Part shown: positions 17,319-25,924 of the stretch, piece after piece
Position numbering within the stretch: the stretch's first letter is position 1
Layout of the letters: every line of letters starts with the position of its first letter
Assembly: GCA_963678205.1 (NCBI GenBank)
Contig: OY782760.1
Span: 2,232,001-2,296,000, forward strand
Source: G963556115 sp963678205
Lineage (GTDB): Bacteria > Planctomycetota > SZUA-567
Direction: 5' to 3'
DNA length: 64,000 nt
Translations under genes and position numbers: made by a program
The notes under the pieces: generated by a model
The model's input: only the letters and a program-made list of their open reading frames with translations
Databases searched by the model: none
Told to the model about the DNA's origin: nothing

Positions 17319-17389
17319 TGTGCTGCTTATCTGTTTTGAGGTATAGCTATATTTTATTATATAAAAAGAATTTTTTTTGAAGGGAATAT

Positions 17390-17713
17390 ATGGAAATTCA
17401 AAGAATAAGTTCTAATAGTAGTGAATATATTATAAAGCTTGTTGGCAGGCTCGATTTGCAGGGGGTCAGTGAGATTGAGGATGAGTTTAAACAGTTGTAC
17501 TCTGACTTTGCTGGAAGATTTATTGTTGATATGTCTGAAGTCGCATTTCTTGCAAGCCTCGGGATGAGACTTTTAATGATGGCAGCAAAATCGTTGAGTA
17601 CATCTGGCGGTAAAGTTGTCGTTGCTGCACCACAAGAGGTTGTTGAAAATGCATTAAGAATCTCTGGCCTTGATCAAGTTATTGATATTGTTGATTCGGT
17701 TGATATGGTGTAA
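17390..17713 (+). CDS. STAS-domain anti-anti-sigma-like protein
   Basis: A 107-residue stand-alone STAS domain like RsbV/SpoIIAA. The fold landmarks are the β-strand IIKLVGRLDLQGVSEIEDEF, the phosphorylation loop VDMSEVAFLASLGMRLL, with the Ser of LASLG at the usual site, and the C-terminal helix. Such proteins bind a HATPase-type kinase/anti-sigma partner and are switched by Ser phosphorylation. The HATPase gene lies 96 bp downstream, so the two likely form a partner-switching pair. The regulated target, a sigma factor or another effector, is unknown. Confidence 0.9.
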   Translation: MEIQRISSNSSEYIIKLVGRLDLQGVSEIEDEFKQLYSDFAGRFIVDMSEVAFLASLGMRLLMMAAKSLSTSGGKVVVAAPQEVVENALRISGLDQVIDIVDSVDMV

Positions 17714-17809
17714 GTATTTTCGTATTTGCTGTGTGTTGAGCTTATTGTTAAAGATGTTAATCTTGAATATCTAGTATATCAGATAAGTTAATTTTGAGGC
17801 TCGTTGGTT

Positions 17810-18232
17810 ATGAAGATTGAAAAATCGTGGCAACTGAGCAACAGTATTGATGAGTACTATAAATTTAATTATGACTTTAACTTATTTTTAGAGAATAATA
17901 ATGTTGAATCTGGAGGTAATTTTGCCCTCAATGTTGCTGTCGAAGAACTAATTACTAATATTATTAAATATAATCCAGGTATTGAAAATATAATTATTAA
18001 TGTTGACTTGTTGATAACAGACTATAATCTAGAAATAACTATTGTTGATAATGCTGGGGCTTTTGATATAAATATTGCGGAAAAACCAGATCTTACTAAG
18101 AATATTAGTGAACTTGAGATCGGTGGGCTTGGTATTGAGTTGGTAAAAAAGCTATTTCACTCTTGTGAATATAGCTATGTAAATAATAATAACACTGTAA
18201 AGCTGGTTTATGCTTTACAGAAAGATGATTAA
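17810..18232 (+). CDS. RsbW-type HATPase (anti-sigma/serine kinase-like)
   Basis: A 140-residue GHKL ATPase domain protein. The N box is VEELITNIIKYN, the G1 box is VDNAGAFD and the G2 box is GGLGIELVKKL, all as in RsbW/SpoIIAB-like kinases. It likely phosphorylates the STAS protein encoded just upstream and sequesters a partner. The ATG at 17810 is chosen; a TTG at 17804 in the same frame is possible, and GAGG at 17796-17799 could serve either. The stop overlaps an in-frame upstream ATG of queC. Confidence 0.85.
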   Translation: MKIEKSWQLSNSIDEYYKFNYDFNLFLENNNVESGGNFALNVAVEELITNIIKYNPGIENIIINVDLLITDYNLEITIVDNAGAFDINIAEKPDLTKNISELEIGGLGIELVKKLFHSCEYSYVNNNNTVKLVYALQKDD

Positions 18233-18255
18233 TGTTTAGTGTAGAAAGTATATAT

Positions 18256-18939
18256 ATGAAAAAAGCCGTTGTTTTGCTTTCAGGTGGTCTAGACTCTGCG
18301 ACTGTACTAGCTATTGCTAGAGCTGAAGGATTTGAGTGTTATTGCCTTTCTTTTTCCTATGGTCAAAGGCATAAATGTGAACTTGAGGCTTCTAAAAGAG
18401 TATTTACTGCCTTAGGTGGAAAAGAATATAAAATCGTAAATATTGATTTGCGCGCTTTTGGCGGATCTGCTCTTACTGATGATATTGACGTGCCTAAAGC
18501 TGGTGATAATGATGCTGCCAGCGAGTCAAATATTCCTGTTACTTATGTTCCTGCTAGAAATATTATCTTCCTTTCTTATGCTTTGGGTTTTGCAGAAGTT
18601 AATAAATGCAGTGATATCTTTCTAGGTGTTAATGCTGTTGATTATTCTGGGTACCCTGATTGTAGAGCTGAATTTATTAATGCCTTTCAGACTATGGCTA
18701 ATCTTGGGACAAAGGCTGGGGTTGAAGGTAAGGGATTTACAATTCAGACTCCAATTATTGACATGTCTAAAGCTGATATTATTCGAAAGGGTGTTGAGCT
18801 TGGTGTTGATTATGGTTTGACTCATTCCTGTTATAATCCTTCACTAGAAGGGTTGTCGTGTGGAGAATGTGATAGTTGTGTTCTGCGTATTGCTGGATTT
18901 AATGAGGCCGGAGTTGCTGATCCAACAAAGTATTTCTAA
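18256..18939 (+). CDS. queC: 7-cyano-7-deazaguanine synthase QueC
   Basis: QueC converts 7-carboxy-7-deazaguanine to preQ0 in queuosine biosynthesis, using ATP and ammonia. The PP-loop SGGLDSATVLAIA is near the N-terminus, followed by SFSYGQRHKCEL. The zinc site near the C-terminus has the four Cys in HSCYN and LSCGECDSCVLR. The start at 18256 (MKKAVVLLSGGLDS) matches the family. An upstream in-frame ATG at 18232 overlaps the previous stop and would add eight residues, so the start is not fully settled. No queD, queE or queF lies beside it, and no preQ1 riboswitch was seen. Confidence 0.95.
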   Translation: MKKAVVLLSGGLDSATVLAIARAEGFECYCLSFSYGQRHKCELEASKRVFTALGGKEYKIVNIDLRAFGGSALTDDIDVPKAGDNDAASESNIPVTYVPARNIIFLSYALGFAEVNKCSDIFLGVNAVDYSGYPDCRAEFINAFQTMANLGTKAGVEGKGFTIQTPIIDMSKADIIRKGVELGVDYGLTHSCYNPSLEGLSCGECDSCVLRIAGFNEAGVADPTKYF

Positions 18940-18978
18940 TAGTGTAGTAAGATTATAATAAGCGATAGGATATATTTT

Positions 18979-20541
18979 ATGCCTGCCAATATTTATATAA
19001 CGGGTTTTATGGGATGCGGTAAAAGTACTGTTGGTAAAGGGATAGCCAAGCGACTTAAGCGCACCTTTATTGACATGGATGAGGTCTTGGCTCAGCGATT
19101 TGGCTGCAGTATTGCTGAATATTTTCAGAATAATGGTGAAAATGCCTTTCGTCAGCAAGAAACACTTTTATTGAAGGAGTTAGCAATAAAGGATATGCTT
19201 GTTGTCTCTACTGGTGGCGGCATCATTGAGAATAAAATTAATAGAAATGTGATGGAATCCAGTGGTACTGTGCTGTATCTGGAAGCTTCTCTTGCTCAGT
19301 GTGAGGAGCGTATTGGAGAAGATGGAAGTGAAGTCAGACCCAAGTGGCGTGACAGAGATTTGATAAAAAGCCTATATGATAAACGTGAAAAGCTCTATCT
19401 TGAAGCTGATATTAGAGTAAACACTGATAGCCGTTCAGTTAATAGTATTATTGAGCAGGCAATAAATAAAATTTATCCTGAAGATAAATTTTCTGTTCGT
19501 CTTGACGGAATTGACTGTCCGGTAGTATGCTCGTTCAGTCCTCTTGATGCTGTATGTTCGGCTATTGAAGGGAGAAAAATTGCTATCTTGACTGATAGGA
19601 ATGTGGCTTCGGTATACTTGCCTGAGTATCGTAAACAACTACCTAATGCTCTGGTTATTGAACTTGAACCAGGCGAAGGAATTAAAACGCTTGCTGAAGC
19701 TGAAAAGATTTATCAAAAGCTCCTTGAAAATCATTTTAACAGAGATGATTATTTGCTTGCTCTTGGAGGGGGGACGGTTACTGACTTAGGTGCTTTTGTT
19801 GCGGCAACATTCAAGCGCGGAATGAAATTTATGCTTGTCAGCACAACTCTACTGGGGTGTGTTGATGCTGCTGTTGGTGGTAAAGCTGCAGTCAATTTGG
19901 GTGATTCAAAAAATATTGTTGGTTCATTTACTATACCTGATTTAGTTGTTCTTGATGCTGGCGCTTTTGCAACGCTTGAGCGTAAATTTATCTCTGATGG
20001 TCTTGTTGAGGCGTATAAGACAGGGCTTATTTATAACGAAAGAATTGCTGCACTTATCGAAAATCACTATGAAGAACTTCTTGACGGTGATTTACCTCTT
20101 TTGAAGGTTGTCGCTGCACTTTCTGCTCAAACTAAAGCGAACGTTGTTTCTAATGATTTTAGAGAGAGTGGCTTGCGTGCTATTCTTAACTTTGGTCATA
20201 CTTATGGGCATGCAATTGAAGGTTTTTATAAATATGAAATATCTCATGGGCAATCAGTTGCCTTAGGGATGATCATTGCTCTTTATATTTCTATGAGAAG
20301 AGGAATGCTTGATGAAAAGCGCACAAAATGTATGTGCCGTACTATTAGAGCTATATCACAAAACTTACCAAAGTTTCCTGCCCATGCTACCGCAATGGAA
20401 ATAATGTCTCATGATAAAAAAATAAGATCTGGGAAGTTGATTTTTATCTTATTAAAGGCCAGGGGGGAGACGGTTATTGTTGATGATGTAACTGAAGAAG
20501 AGATTCTTGGCGCAATAAATAATGTTAAAGAGGATTTTTAA
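18979..20541 (+). CDS. Shikimate kinase/3-dehydroquinate synthase fusion
   Basis: A 520-residue fusion of two shikimate-pathway enzymes. Residues ~1-165 are shikimate kinase (AroK): P-loop GFMGCGKSTVGKG, FIDMDE, and the GGG substrate motif in VSTGGGII. Residues ~170-520 are 3-dehydroquinate synthase (AroB): NAD motif LLALGGGTVTDLGAF, STTLLGCVDAAVGGK, DGLVEAYKTG and the zinc ligand region FGHTYGHAIE. Step 2 and step 5 of the pathway are thus joined, skipping AroD and AroE. It is followed with a 1-bp stop/start overlap (TAATG) by aroC, so expression is coupled. Confidence 0.95.
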   Translation: MPANIYITGFMGCGKSTVGKGIAKRLKRTFIDMDEVLAQRFGCSIAEYFQNNGENAFRQQETLLLKELAIKDMLVVSTGGGIIENKINRNVMESSGTVLYLEASLAQCEERIGEDGSEVRPKWRDRDLIKSLYDKREKLYLEADIRVNTDSRSVNSIIEQAINKIYPEDKFSVRLDGIDCPVVCSFSPLDAVCSAIEGRKIAILTDRNVASVYLPEYRKQLPNALVIELEPGEGIKTLAEAEKIYQKLLENHFNRDDYLLALGGGTVTDLGAFVAATFKRGMKFMLVSTTLLGCVDAAVGGKAAVNLGDSKNIVGSFTIPDLVVLDAGAFATLERKFISDGLVEAYKTGLIYNERIAALIENHYEELLDGDLPLLKVVAALSAQTKANVVSNDFRESGLRAILNFGHTYGHAIEGFYKYEISHGQSVALGMIIALYISMRRGMLDEKRTKCMCRTIRAISQNLPKFPAHATAMEIMSHDKKIRSGKLIFILLKARGETVIVDDVTEEEILGAINNVKEDF

Positions 20542-21593
20542 TGAGTAGTGTTTTTGGAAATATTCTAAAAGTAAGCACTTTTGGTGAGTCACATGGCGGT
20601 GGAGTAGGAGTCGTGGTTGATGGGGTCCCGTCTGGAATTGAGCTTTCTGAAGAAATTGTGCAGATTGAGCTTGATAAACGAAGACCTGGAACATCAAAGT
20701 TTGTCTCTCCAAGAAAAGAAACTGATCAAGTAGAGATTGTTTCAGGTGTTTTTAATGGTCTTACAATTGGTTCACCTGTTATGATGTTGATCAGGAATAC
20801 TAACCAAAGAAGCAAGGATTATGGTGACTTACGTGATAAGTTTAGACCAGGGCATGCGGATTACACGTATTTTATGAAATATGGAACGCCACCACTTCCA
20901 GGTGGTGGTAGATCTTCAGGACGTGAAACTGCTGGGCGTGTTGCTGCCGGCGCTGTGGCACGATTAATACTTGGTAATTCTTTTGTATTTGATTCTGCTG
21001 TTACGCAGGTTGGAAGCATAAAAGCTAAAAGCATTGATTTTGAGTTTGCCAGAAGTAACCAATTGCGATTTGGAGATGCTTTACTTCTGTCTAAAGCTGA
21101 AAATGAGGTGAATAATGCTAGAGCAAATCACGATTCTGTTGGAGGATGTGTCGACATCAATGTAACTGGTGTGCCTGCAGGTATTGGTGAGCCGGTATTT
21201 GATAAACTGGACTCTAGACTTGCCAGTGCACTCTTTTCTATTGGTGGAGTCAAGGGTGTAGAGATTGGTGCTGGTTTTTTAGTTGCTGGTATGCATGGGT
21301 CTGAATTTAATGATCCAATTACTGATGATATGAGTAATCCCTGTTCCAATAATGCAGGTGGCATTCTTGGGGGAATTTCGACTGGGGCTCCTATTTCTGT
21401 GCGGTTGGCTGTGAAGCCCACACCTTCAATTTCATCTGCTCAAGATACTATCAACCTAAAAGGTGAGAAGTGTAAAATTGAGGTAAAAGGAAGGCATGAT
21501 CCGTGTATTTGCACACGTGTTGCTGTTGTTGCTGAAGCTATGGTTGCTTTGGCATTGGCTGATTTGTTATTAGAACATAGAGCTAGGTATTAA
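20541..21593 (+). CDS. aroC: Chorismate synthase
   Basis: AroC makes chorismate from EPSP using reduced FMN. The protein has 350 residues, the usual length, and carries the three signatures: GESHGGGVGVVVDGVPSG at the N-terminus, the GGRSSGRETAGRVAAGA stretch, and the C-terminal KGRHDPCICTRVAVVAEAMVA. Its start overlaps the aroK-aroB stop by one base. Pathway genes aroE, aroD and aroA are not in this window. With aroKB it forms a clear shikimate operon. Confidence 0.97.
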   Translation: MSSVFGNILKVSTFGESHGGGVGVVVDGVPSGIELSEEIVQIELDKRRPGTSKFVSPRKETDQVEIVSGVFNGLTIGSPVMMLIRNTNQRSKDYGDLRDKFRPGHADYTYFMKYGTPPLPGGGRSSGRETAGRVAAGAVARLILGNSFVFDSAVTQVGSIKAKSIDFEFARSNQLRFGDALLLSKAENEVNNARANHDSVGGCVDINVTGVPAGIGEPVFDKLDSRLASALFSIGGVKGVEIGAGFLVAGMHGSEFNDPITDDMSNPCSNNAGGILGGISTGAPISVRLAVKPTPSISSAQDTINLKGEKCKIEVKGRHDPCICTRVAVVAEAMVALALADLLLEHRARY

Positions 21594-21616
21594 AAGCTCA
21601 AATAGATAGAGACGCA

Positions 21617-22486
21617 ATGAAGATACTAATTACTGGAAGTGAAGGAATGCTTGGAAGAACAATGTGTTCTGAGTATGAGAAAGTTGGTTGGGATGTTATA
21701 AAAGCAGATATTAGCGAATTTGATATTACTTCTAAAAAAGATACTGAAGAGTTTATTATAAACGCTGATCCTGAAGTCATTGTTCATACAGCAGCTATGG
21801 CAGATGTTGATGGTTGCGAAAAAAATCCCGAAAAAGCAATGCTTGTAAATGCTGAAGGTACACATAATGTTGCCCTTGCTACTCAAAAAATTCAGACGAA
21901 GCTTATCTATATTTCTACCGATTATATTTTTTCTGGTGATTTAGGAAGAGCTTATACTGAAAAAGATTCTGTTGGTCCAAAGACCGTATATGGTAAGAGT
22001 AAGCTTGCGGGTGAGGATTTTGTTCGTGAAATCTGTGATGATTTTGCAATCTGCAGGACTGCGTGGTTATATGGTGCTGGAGGCCCAAGTTTTGTACATA
22101 CAATGCTGAGGCTTGGGGCTCTAGAGGATGCTGAGCCGTTGAAGGTTGTTAATGATCAAAAAGGAACACCTACATCTGCTATGGCTTTGACTTATGGCGT
22201 GAAAAGTATAATTGATCAGTTTGCTACAGGCTTATTTCACATGAGTTGTCATGGTGAAACAACTTGGTATCAGTTTGCAAAAGAAATTTTTTCTATTGCA
22301 AAACTCAATAGACGTTTAATACCATGCACCACAGAAGAGTTTGGGAATACGACTCCTAGACCGCTTGATGCTAGACTTGATAATACTGCGTTATCTTTGT
22401 TTGGGTTGCCGCCAATGCCTGGATGGAAGACAGCTTTAATGGATTTTTTACCTAATGAGATTAAAAGGATTGCTAAAGATGCTTAG
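21617..22486 (+). CDS. dTDP-4-dehydrorhamnose reductase-like (RmlD/RfbD family)
   Basis: A short-chain NAD(P)-dependent sugar-nucleotide reductase, 289 residues. The Rossmann motif GSEGMLGR (GxxGxxG-like) is at the N-terminus and the catalytic YxxxK is in TVYGKSKLAGE. STDYIFSG and the C-terminal RPLDARLDNT are typical of RmlD, which makes dTDP-L-rhamnose for surface polysaccharides. No rmlA, rmlB or rmlC lies nearby, so a different dTDP- or UDP-sugar is possible. It follows aroC by 23 bp and overlaps the lipoprotein gene by 8 bp. Confidence 0.88.
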   Translation: MKILITGSEGMLGRTMCSEYEKVGWDVIKADISEFDITSKKDTEEFIINADPEVIVHTAAMADVDGCEKNPEKAMLVNAEGTHNVALATQKIQTKLIYISTDYIFSGDLGRAYTEKDSVGPKTVYGKSKLAGEDFVREICDDFAICRTAWLYGAGGPSFVHTMLRLGALEDAEPLKVVNDQKGTPTSAMALTYGVKSIIDQFATGLFHMSCHGETTWYQFAKEIFSIAKLNRRLIPCTTEEFGNTTPRPLDARLDNTALSLFGLPPMPGWKTALMDFLPNEIKRIAKDA

Positions 22487-23225
22487 ATATATCGGAATCT
22501 GCCTATTTTCATTATTTTTGGTTGCTTGTGGTCAGGTTACACCTTTTGAAGTAGGTCAACACGAGTACGTAAATGGTAATTACCTGAAGGCAGCTCAAAC
22601 ATTTAAGCAGCATACTTCATGGGATTCAGATATAAAGTATGAAGCTATGTATTATGAAGGGATGTGTTGGTTCAATTTACATAGTTATGATAAGGCTAGA
22701 AAACTCTTCACCAATGTAATTCAATACTCAGAGAACCGTACTATTAAAGCTAAAGCGATCGCTGCTAAAGCTGAACTTTGTATGCTGAATGGGGATTGTG
22801 ATTGTGCAATAAGCCTATATCGGATGTTGTTACTAGCAGGTTATGTTGATTATTATCCGCAGGATGAAGCTTATAGACTTTTAAAGAAATCAGCTAATCA
22901 ATGTGGCAATACCTCTGTCCTTGAAGAGTACGAGGCGCGTTTTGGGGCTGTTGAACCGTCAGTAATAAATACACCCAACACAGTTCGTACTGTTGGCGGC
23001 TTAAAAAGAGTTAGGTTGGAGACGCAGTTTACCAGTAAGACTGAAGCGGTTTCAGTTATGAAATCTCTGAAAGATGCTGGTGTCGATTCTTCACTTATAA
23101 AAATTTCAGCTCCTACTAGCGAGTATTATATTGTTCAGGTAGGTGCTTTTTCTAATACTGAAAATGCAAATGGCATGGCTCAGCAAGTATTTGACCTAGG
23201 GTGGAAGACAGTAATTGTGGAGTAA
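22479..23225 (+). CDS. SPOR-domain lipoprotein with TPR-like repeats
   Basis: A 248-residue envelope protein. The signal peptide ends in a lipobox (LFLVAC, Cys about residue 17), so it should be lipid-anchored. Residues ~25-130 look like tetratricopeptide repeats (NYLKAAQTFKQH, YDKARKLFTNVIQYS). The C-terminal ~75 residues form a SPOR domain (YYIVQVGAFSNTENA...VFDLGWKTVIVE), which binds denuded septal peptidoglycan in known proteins. A role in cell-wall or division processes is inferred. The start at 22479 is chosen because it opens directly into the signal peptide; an in-frame ATG at 22455 is less likely. Confidence 0.85.
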   Translation: MLRYIGICLFSLFLVACGQVTPFEVGQHEYVNGNYLKAAQTFKQHTSWDSDIKYEAMYYEGMCWFNLHSYDKARKLFTNVIQYSENRTIKAKAIAAKAELCMLNGDCDCAISLYRMLLLAGYVDYYPQDEAYRLLKKSANQCGNTSVLEEYEARFGAVEPSVINTPNTVRTVGGLKRVRLETQFTSKTEAVSVMKSLKDAGVDSSLIKISAPTSEYYIVQVGAFSNTENANGMAQQVFDLGWKTVIVE

Positions 23226-23259
23226 CTTTTTTTTAACAGTATCTATATTAATGTTTTTT

Positions 23260-23290
23260 TTAGGCTTCTATCAAAATGATAGAAGCCTAA
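23260..23290 (+). terminator. 14-bp hairpin between convergent genes
   Basis: Arms TTAGGCTTCTATCA (23260-23273) and TGATAGAAGCCTAA (23277-23290) with an AAA loop. On the plus strand GTTGATTTTT follows, a poor U-tract. It lies between the lipoprotein gene and thiH and may serve both. Confidence 0.65.
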
Positions 23291-23298
23291 GTTGATTT

Positions 23299-24450
23299 TT
23301 ATGCATTTTTTTTGAAATAACTGTAATCCCAATCTTTCCAAACAGGATCAAATCCTTTTTCTTTGAGCATTCTTACTACTTCTTCAGCGCTTCTTTCATC
23401 AGAAATAGCAAATTGTTCAGTTCCTGATGGTTCTTGGTCAGGTTTGTAGCCACCCGGAGTCGTTTTACTTTCTGCACTTATGCGGGTCAAACCAAGAGGT
23501 AGAAGGTTGTCGCGAAGTTGCTGGGATTCGCGTGTACTTAGAACAAGTCCAACATCAGCAAAGCATAATCTTAAAGCGAGAATTATCTGAGTCAGGTTTG
23601 TATCACTTACAGGTTTTAACCAATCAGGATTTACGCCTTCAGCAGGGCGCATTCGTGGAAATGATACAGATACTTTAGTCTTCCAGAAATTTTTAATGAG
23701 AACATCTGCGTGTGTTGCTACGCACAGAGCCTCATATCGCCAGTCACTAAGTCCTAGTAGAGCTCCAACTCCAACATGTCTCATTCCGGCTTTTGCGGCT
23801 GCTTCCGGAACTCCAAGACGGAATGCATAGTCTGCTTTAGGTCCTGAAGGATGGAACGATGGATATAATTTGCTGTCATAAGTCTCTTGGTATACTGTTA
23901 CGCCATCAACTCCAGCGTTGAATAGCTTTCGGTAGCCTTCTTCATCAACAGGGTAAATTTCAACAGATATTGTTGAGAATATTTTTCGCAAGGCTGTTGT
24001 TAGCTCACAAAGGTAGTCCACAGAAATTTTTGCTAAGTCTTCTCCAGTAACCAAAAGTAAGTCTGTGAAACCTAACTTACGAATTTCTTTAGCTTCTGAG
24101 ATGGCTTCTTCAATTGTTAGTCTTGATCTTTTAATTTTGTGGGTTGTATTAAAACCACAGTATATACATTTGTTGCAGCAATAATTACTGACATAAAGGG
24201 GTGCATATAATGCCATTGTTTTGCCGAAACGTTGGCGAGTGACATCGTATGCAGCTGTAGCCATTGCCTCAAGATGTTTTTCGGCAGCAGGGCTAAGGAA
24301 GGTTATCGCTCTATCAAACGAATATTTTTTAATAGGTTGGGATAATTCTCTGAGTACATCTTCCTCTGTAATTTGCTCAAAAAGTTTGGACAGATTTGCT
24401 GGTTTTTCTAAAATATTTAGTTTTTTTAGTTCATCGTAAGTTAGTGACAT
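23299..24450 (-). CDS. thiH: 2-iminoacetate synthase ThiH
   Basis: A radical SAM tyrosine lyase that cleaves tyrosine to dehydroglycine and p-cresol for the thiazole part of thiamine. The protein has 383 residues. The [4Fe-4S]/SAM motif is C91-x3-C95-x2-C98 (CCNKCIYCGFN). The C-terminal part (ESKTTPGGYKPDQEPSGTEQFAISDERS) is typical of ThiH rather than of the related HydG, NosL or CofH. It is oxygen-sensitive, which fits anaerobic growth; aerobes often use ThiO instead. No thiG, thiS or thiF is adjacent, and no TPP riboswitch was seen upstream. Confidence 0.93.
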   Translation of the reverse strand: MSLTYDELKKLNILEKPANLSKLFEQITEEDVLRELSQPIKKYSFDRAITFLSPAAEKHLEAMATAAYDVTRQRFGKTMALYAPLYVSNYCCNKCIYCGFNTTHKIKRSRLTIEEAISEAKEIRKLGFTDLLLVTGEDLAKISVDYLCELTTALRKIFSTISVEIYPVDEEGYRKLFNAGVDGVTVYQETYDSKLYPSFHPSGPKADYAFRLGVPEAAAKAGMRHVGVGALLGLSDWRYEALCVATHADVLIKNFWKTKVSVSFPRMRPAEGVNPDWLKPVSDTNLTQIILALRLCFADVGLVLSTRESQQLRDNLLPLGLTRISAESKTTPGGYKPDQEPSGTEQFAISDERSAEEVVRMLKEKGFDPVWKDWDYSYFKKNA

Positions 24451-24578
24451 GATAGGCCTTTGAATTCAAAATTTAATTTATAATAAATATTTAATATTAA
24501 TTGTAATTTTAATTAGTTGTTGCCCTATGTCAATAAGCTGTAACAATATTGGTAATAATATCTCTCTATAGATTTATG

Positions 24579-24607
24579 TTGTCTGAATATTTGGGTTTGT
24601 GTATAAT
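24579..24607 (+). promoter_or_regulatory. Sigma-70-type promoter of tRNA-Sec
   Basis: TTGTCT (24579-24584), a 17-bp spacer and a perfect TATAAT (24602-24607) lie just upstream of the tRNA-Sec gene. Transcription should start near 24614, giving a leader of about 12 nt. Confidence 0.7.
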
Positions 24608-24625
24608 CTTTTTATAAATATAAAT

Positions 24626-24720
24626 GGGGGTGGATTCGGTCTGGTGGTCGGCTCGGTCTTCAAAATCGATGTAGGGTAGACAATATCCTGGGTGGGTTCG
24701 ATTCCCTCGCACCTCCGCCA
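24626..24720 (+). tRNA. selC: tRNA-Sec (TCA)
   Basis: A 95-nt selenocysteine tRNA with encoded CCA. The anticodon is TCA (24660-24662) in the loop CTTCAAA, reading UGA codons. The acceptor starts GGGGGTG and pairs with CACCTCC. The D-arm is extended, and the long variable arm pairs AGGGTA (24673-24678) with TATCCT (24684-24689). G follows the acceptor as discriminator. The length and extra arm rule out an ordinary suppressor tRNA. Its presence means the genome should encode selA, selB, selD and at least one selenoprotein; none of these is in this window. Confidence 0.95.
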
Positions 24721-24753
24721 TTATATATTAATTGAGTGAGTATCTGGAGAGTT

Positions 24754-25809
24754 ATGAAAAGTATTTTAGGGCTTAGTTCTGATGAACTTGCTGAAGAAAT
24801 TGAGAGAATTGGGGAAAAAAAATTTCGTGCGAAGCAGGTCTGGCAGTGGCTCCATCAAAAAAGAGTTACTAATTTCTCTGAAATGAGTAATATTTCTAAA
24901 TCCTTAAAAGATAAGCTCCAAGTAAGCTTTTCTCTCAACGCTTTAACAGAGGTTGAGCATAAGGTGTCAAACGATAAACTTACTGAAAAGTGGCTTTTTA
25001 AAGCTAACGACAGTAGCGCTATGATTGAGAGTGTGCTAATACGAGAGATTAAAGGCAGTCGTAGAACTGTGTGCGTATCATGTATGAGCGGTTGTCCTGT
25101 TGGCTGTGTTTTTTGTGCTACGGGGCAAGGAGGTTTTGATAGAAATTTATCATGTGCTGAGATACTTGGACAGATCTATACTGTTGATAAACGGTGTCGT
25201 GAAGTTGATGGTAAAGGAATAAGTAATGTTGTCTTTATGGGAATGGGTGAGCCGTTACTCAATTTAGACAATGTTTTAAAGGCGTGTAGTACGCTTCATG
25301 ATGAAGAAGGGTTGTATATTGGAGGTAGAAAAATAACAATTTCTACAGCAGGGGTAATCTCTGGAATTTACCGCCTTATAGAGCTTGGATGTAATTATAG
25401 ATTGGCGATATCTCTGCATGCACCTGAACAGAAACTTCGTGAAAAACTGATTCCAATTGCAAAGAAATGGCAGTTACAGGATCTTATAAAAGCTTTAAAG
25501 AAATTTTCATTGACTGCAAGCAGGAATATTACGATTGAGTACTGTTTGATTGATAAGGTCAACTGTAGTAAAAAACAGGCTAGAGAATTGGTTGATTTGC
25601 TAAAGGGGCTAGACTGTAAAATAAATTTAATCCCTTTGAATCAAACTGATGATTGCGAGTATGCGGCTCCTCCAGTCGATAAAATTAGAGCTTTTCAGAG
25701 TACTTTAGAGTCACATGGTATGAATGTTTTACTTCGTGAAGAGAAGGGCCGTGATATTGATGCTGCATGTGGTCAATTGAGGACTAAAAATATACAAAAT
25801 AATAATTAG
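24754..25809 (+). CDS. rlmN: Dual-specificity 23S rRNA/tRNA adenine C2-methyltransferase RlmN
   Basis: A radical SAM methyltransferase that makes m2A2503 in 23S rRNA and m2A37 in some tRNAs. The protein has 351 residues, the usual size. The radical SAM cysteines are C114, C118 and C121 (SGCPVGCVFCATG). FMGMGEPLLN and the C-terminal catalytic Cys in AACGQL are present, separating it from Cfr-independent relatives. The start at 24754 has GGAGA at the right distance; the in-frame GTG at 24736 is less likely. It directly follows tRNA-Sec. Confidence 0.96.
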   Translation: MKSILGLSSDELAEEIERIGEKKFRAKQVWQWLHQKRVTNFSEMSNISKSLKDKLQVSFSLNALTEVEHKVSNDKLTEKWLFKANDSSAMIESVLIREIKGSRRTVCVSCMSGCPVGCVFCATGQGGFDRNLSCAEILGQIYTVDKRCREVDGKGISNVVFMGMGEPLLNLDNVLKACSTLHDEEGLYIGGRKITISTAGVISGIYRLIELGCNYRLAISLHAPEQKLREKLIPIAKKWQLQDLIKALKKFSLTASRNITIEYCLIDKVNCSKKQARELVDLLKGLDCKINLIPLNQTDDCEYAAPPVDKIRAFQSTLESHGMNVLLREEKGRDIDAACGQLRTKNIQNNN

Positions 25810-25924
25810 TAAGTTTAAATTTTGAGAAATTAGTGATTTGTGACGTGTTTAATGGAAAAAGTTGTTTGTTTGTTTTTGCTGTATTTATAAACGTTTTGAA
25901 AAATATTTTAGAGGAGTTTTTGTT

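Noticed and set aside
24451..24625. TPP riboswitch upstream of thiH
   Set aside because: No CTGAGA-type TPP motif or supporting hairpins were seen on the minus strand.
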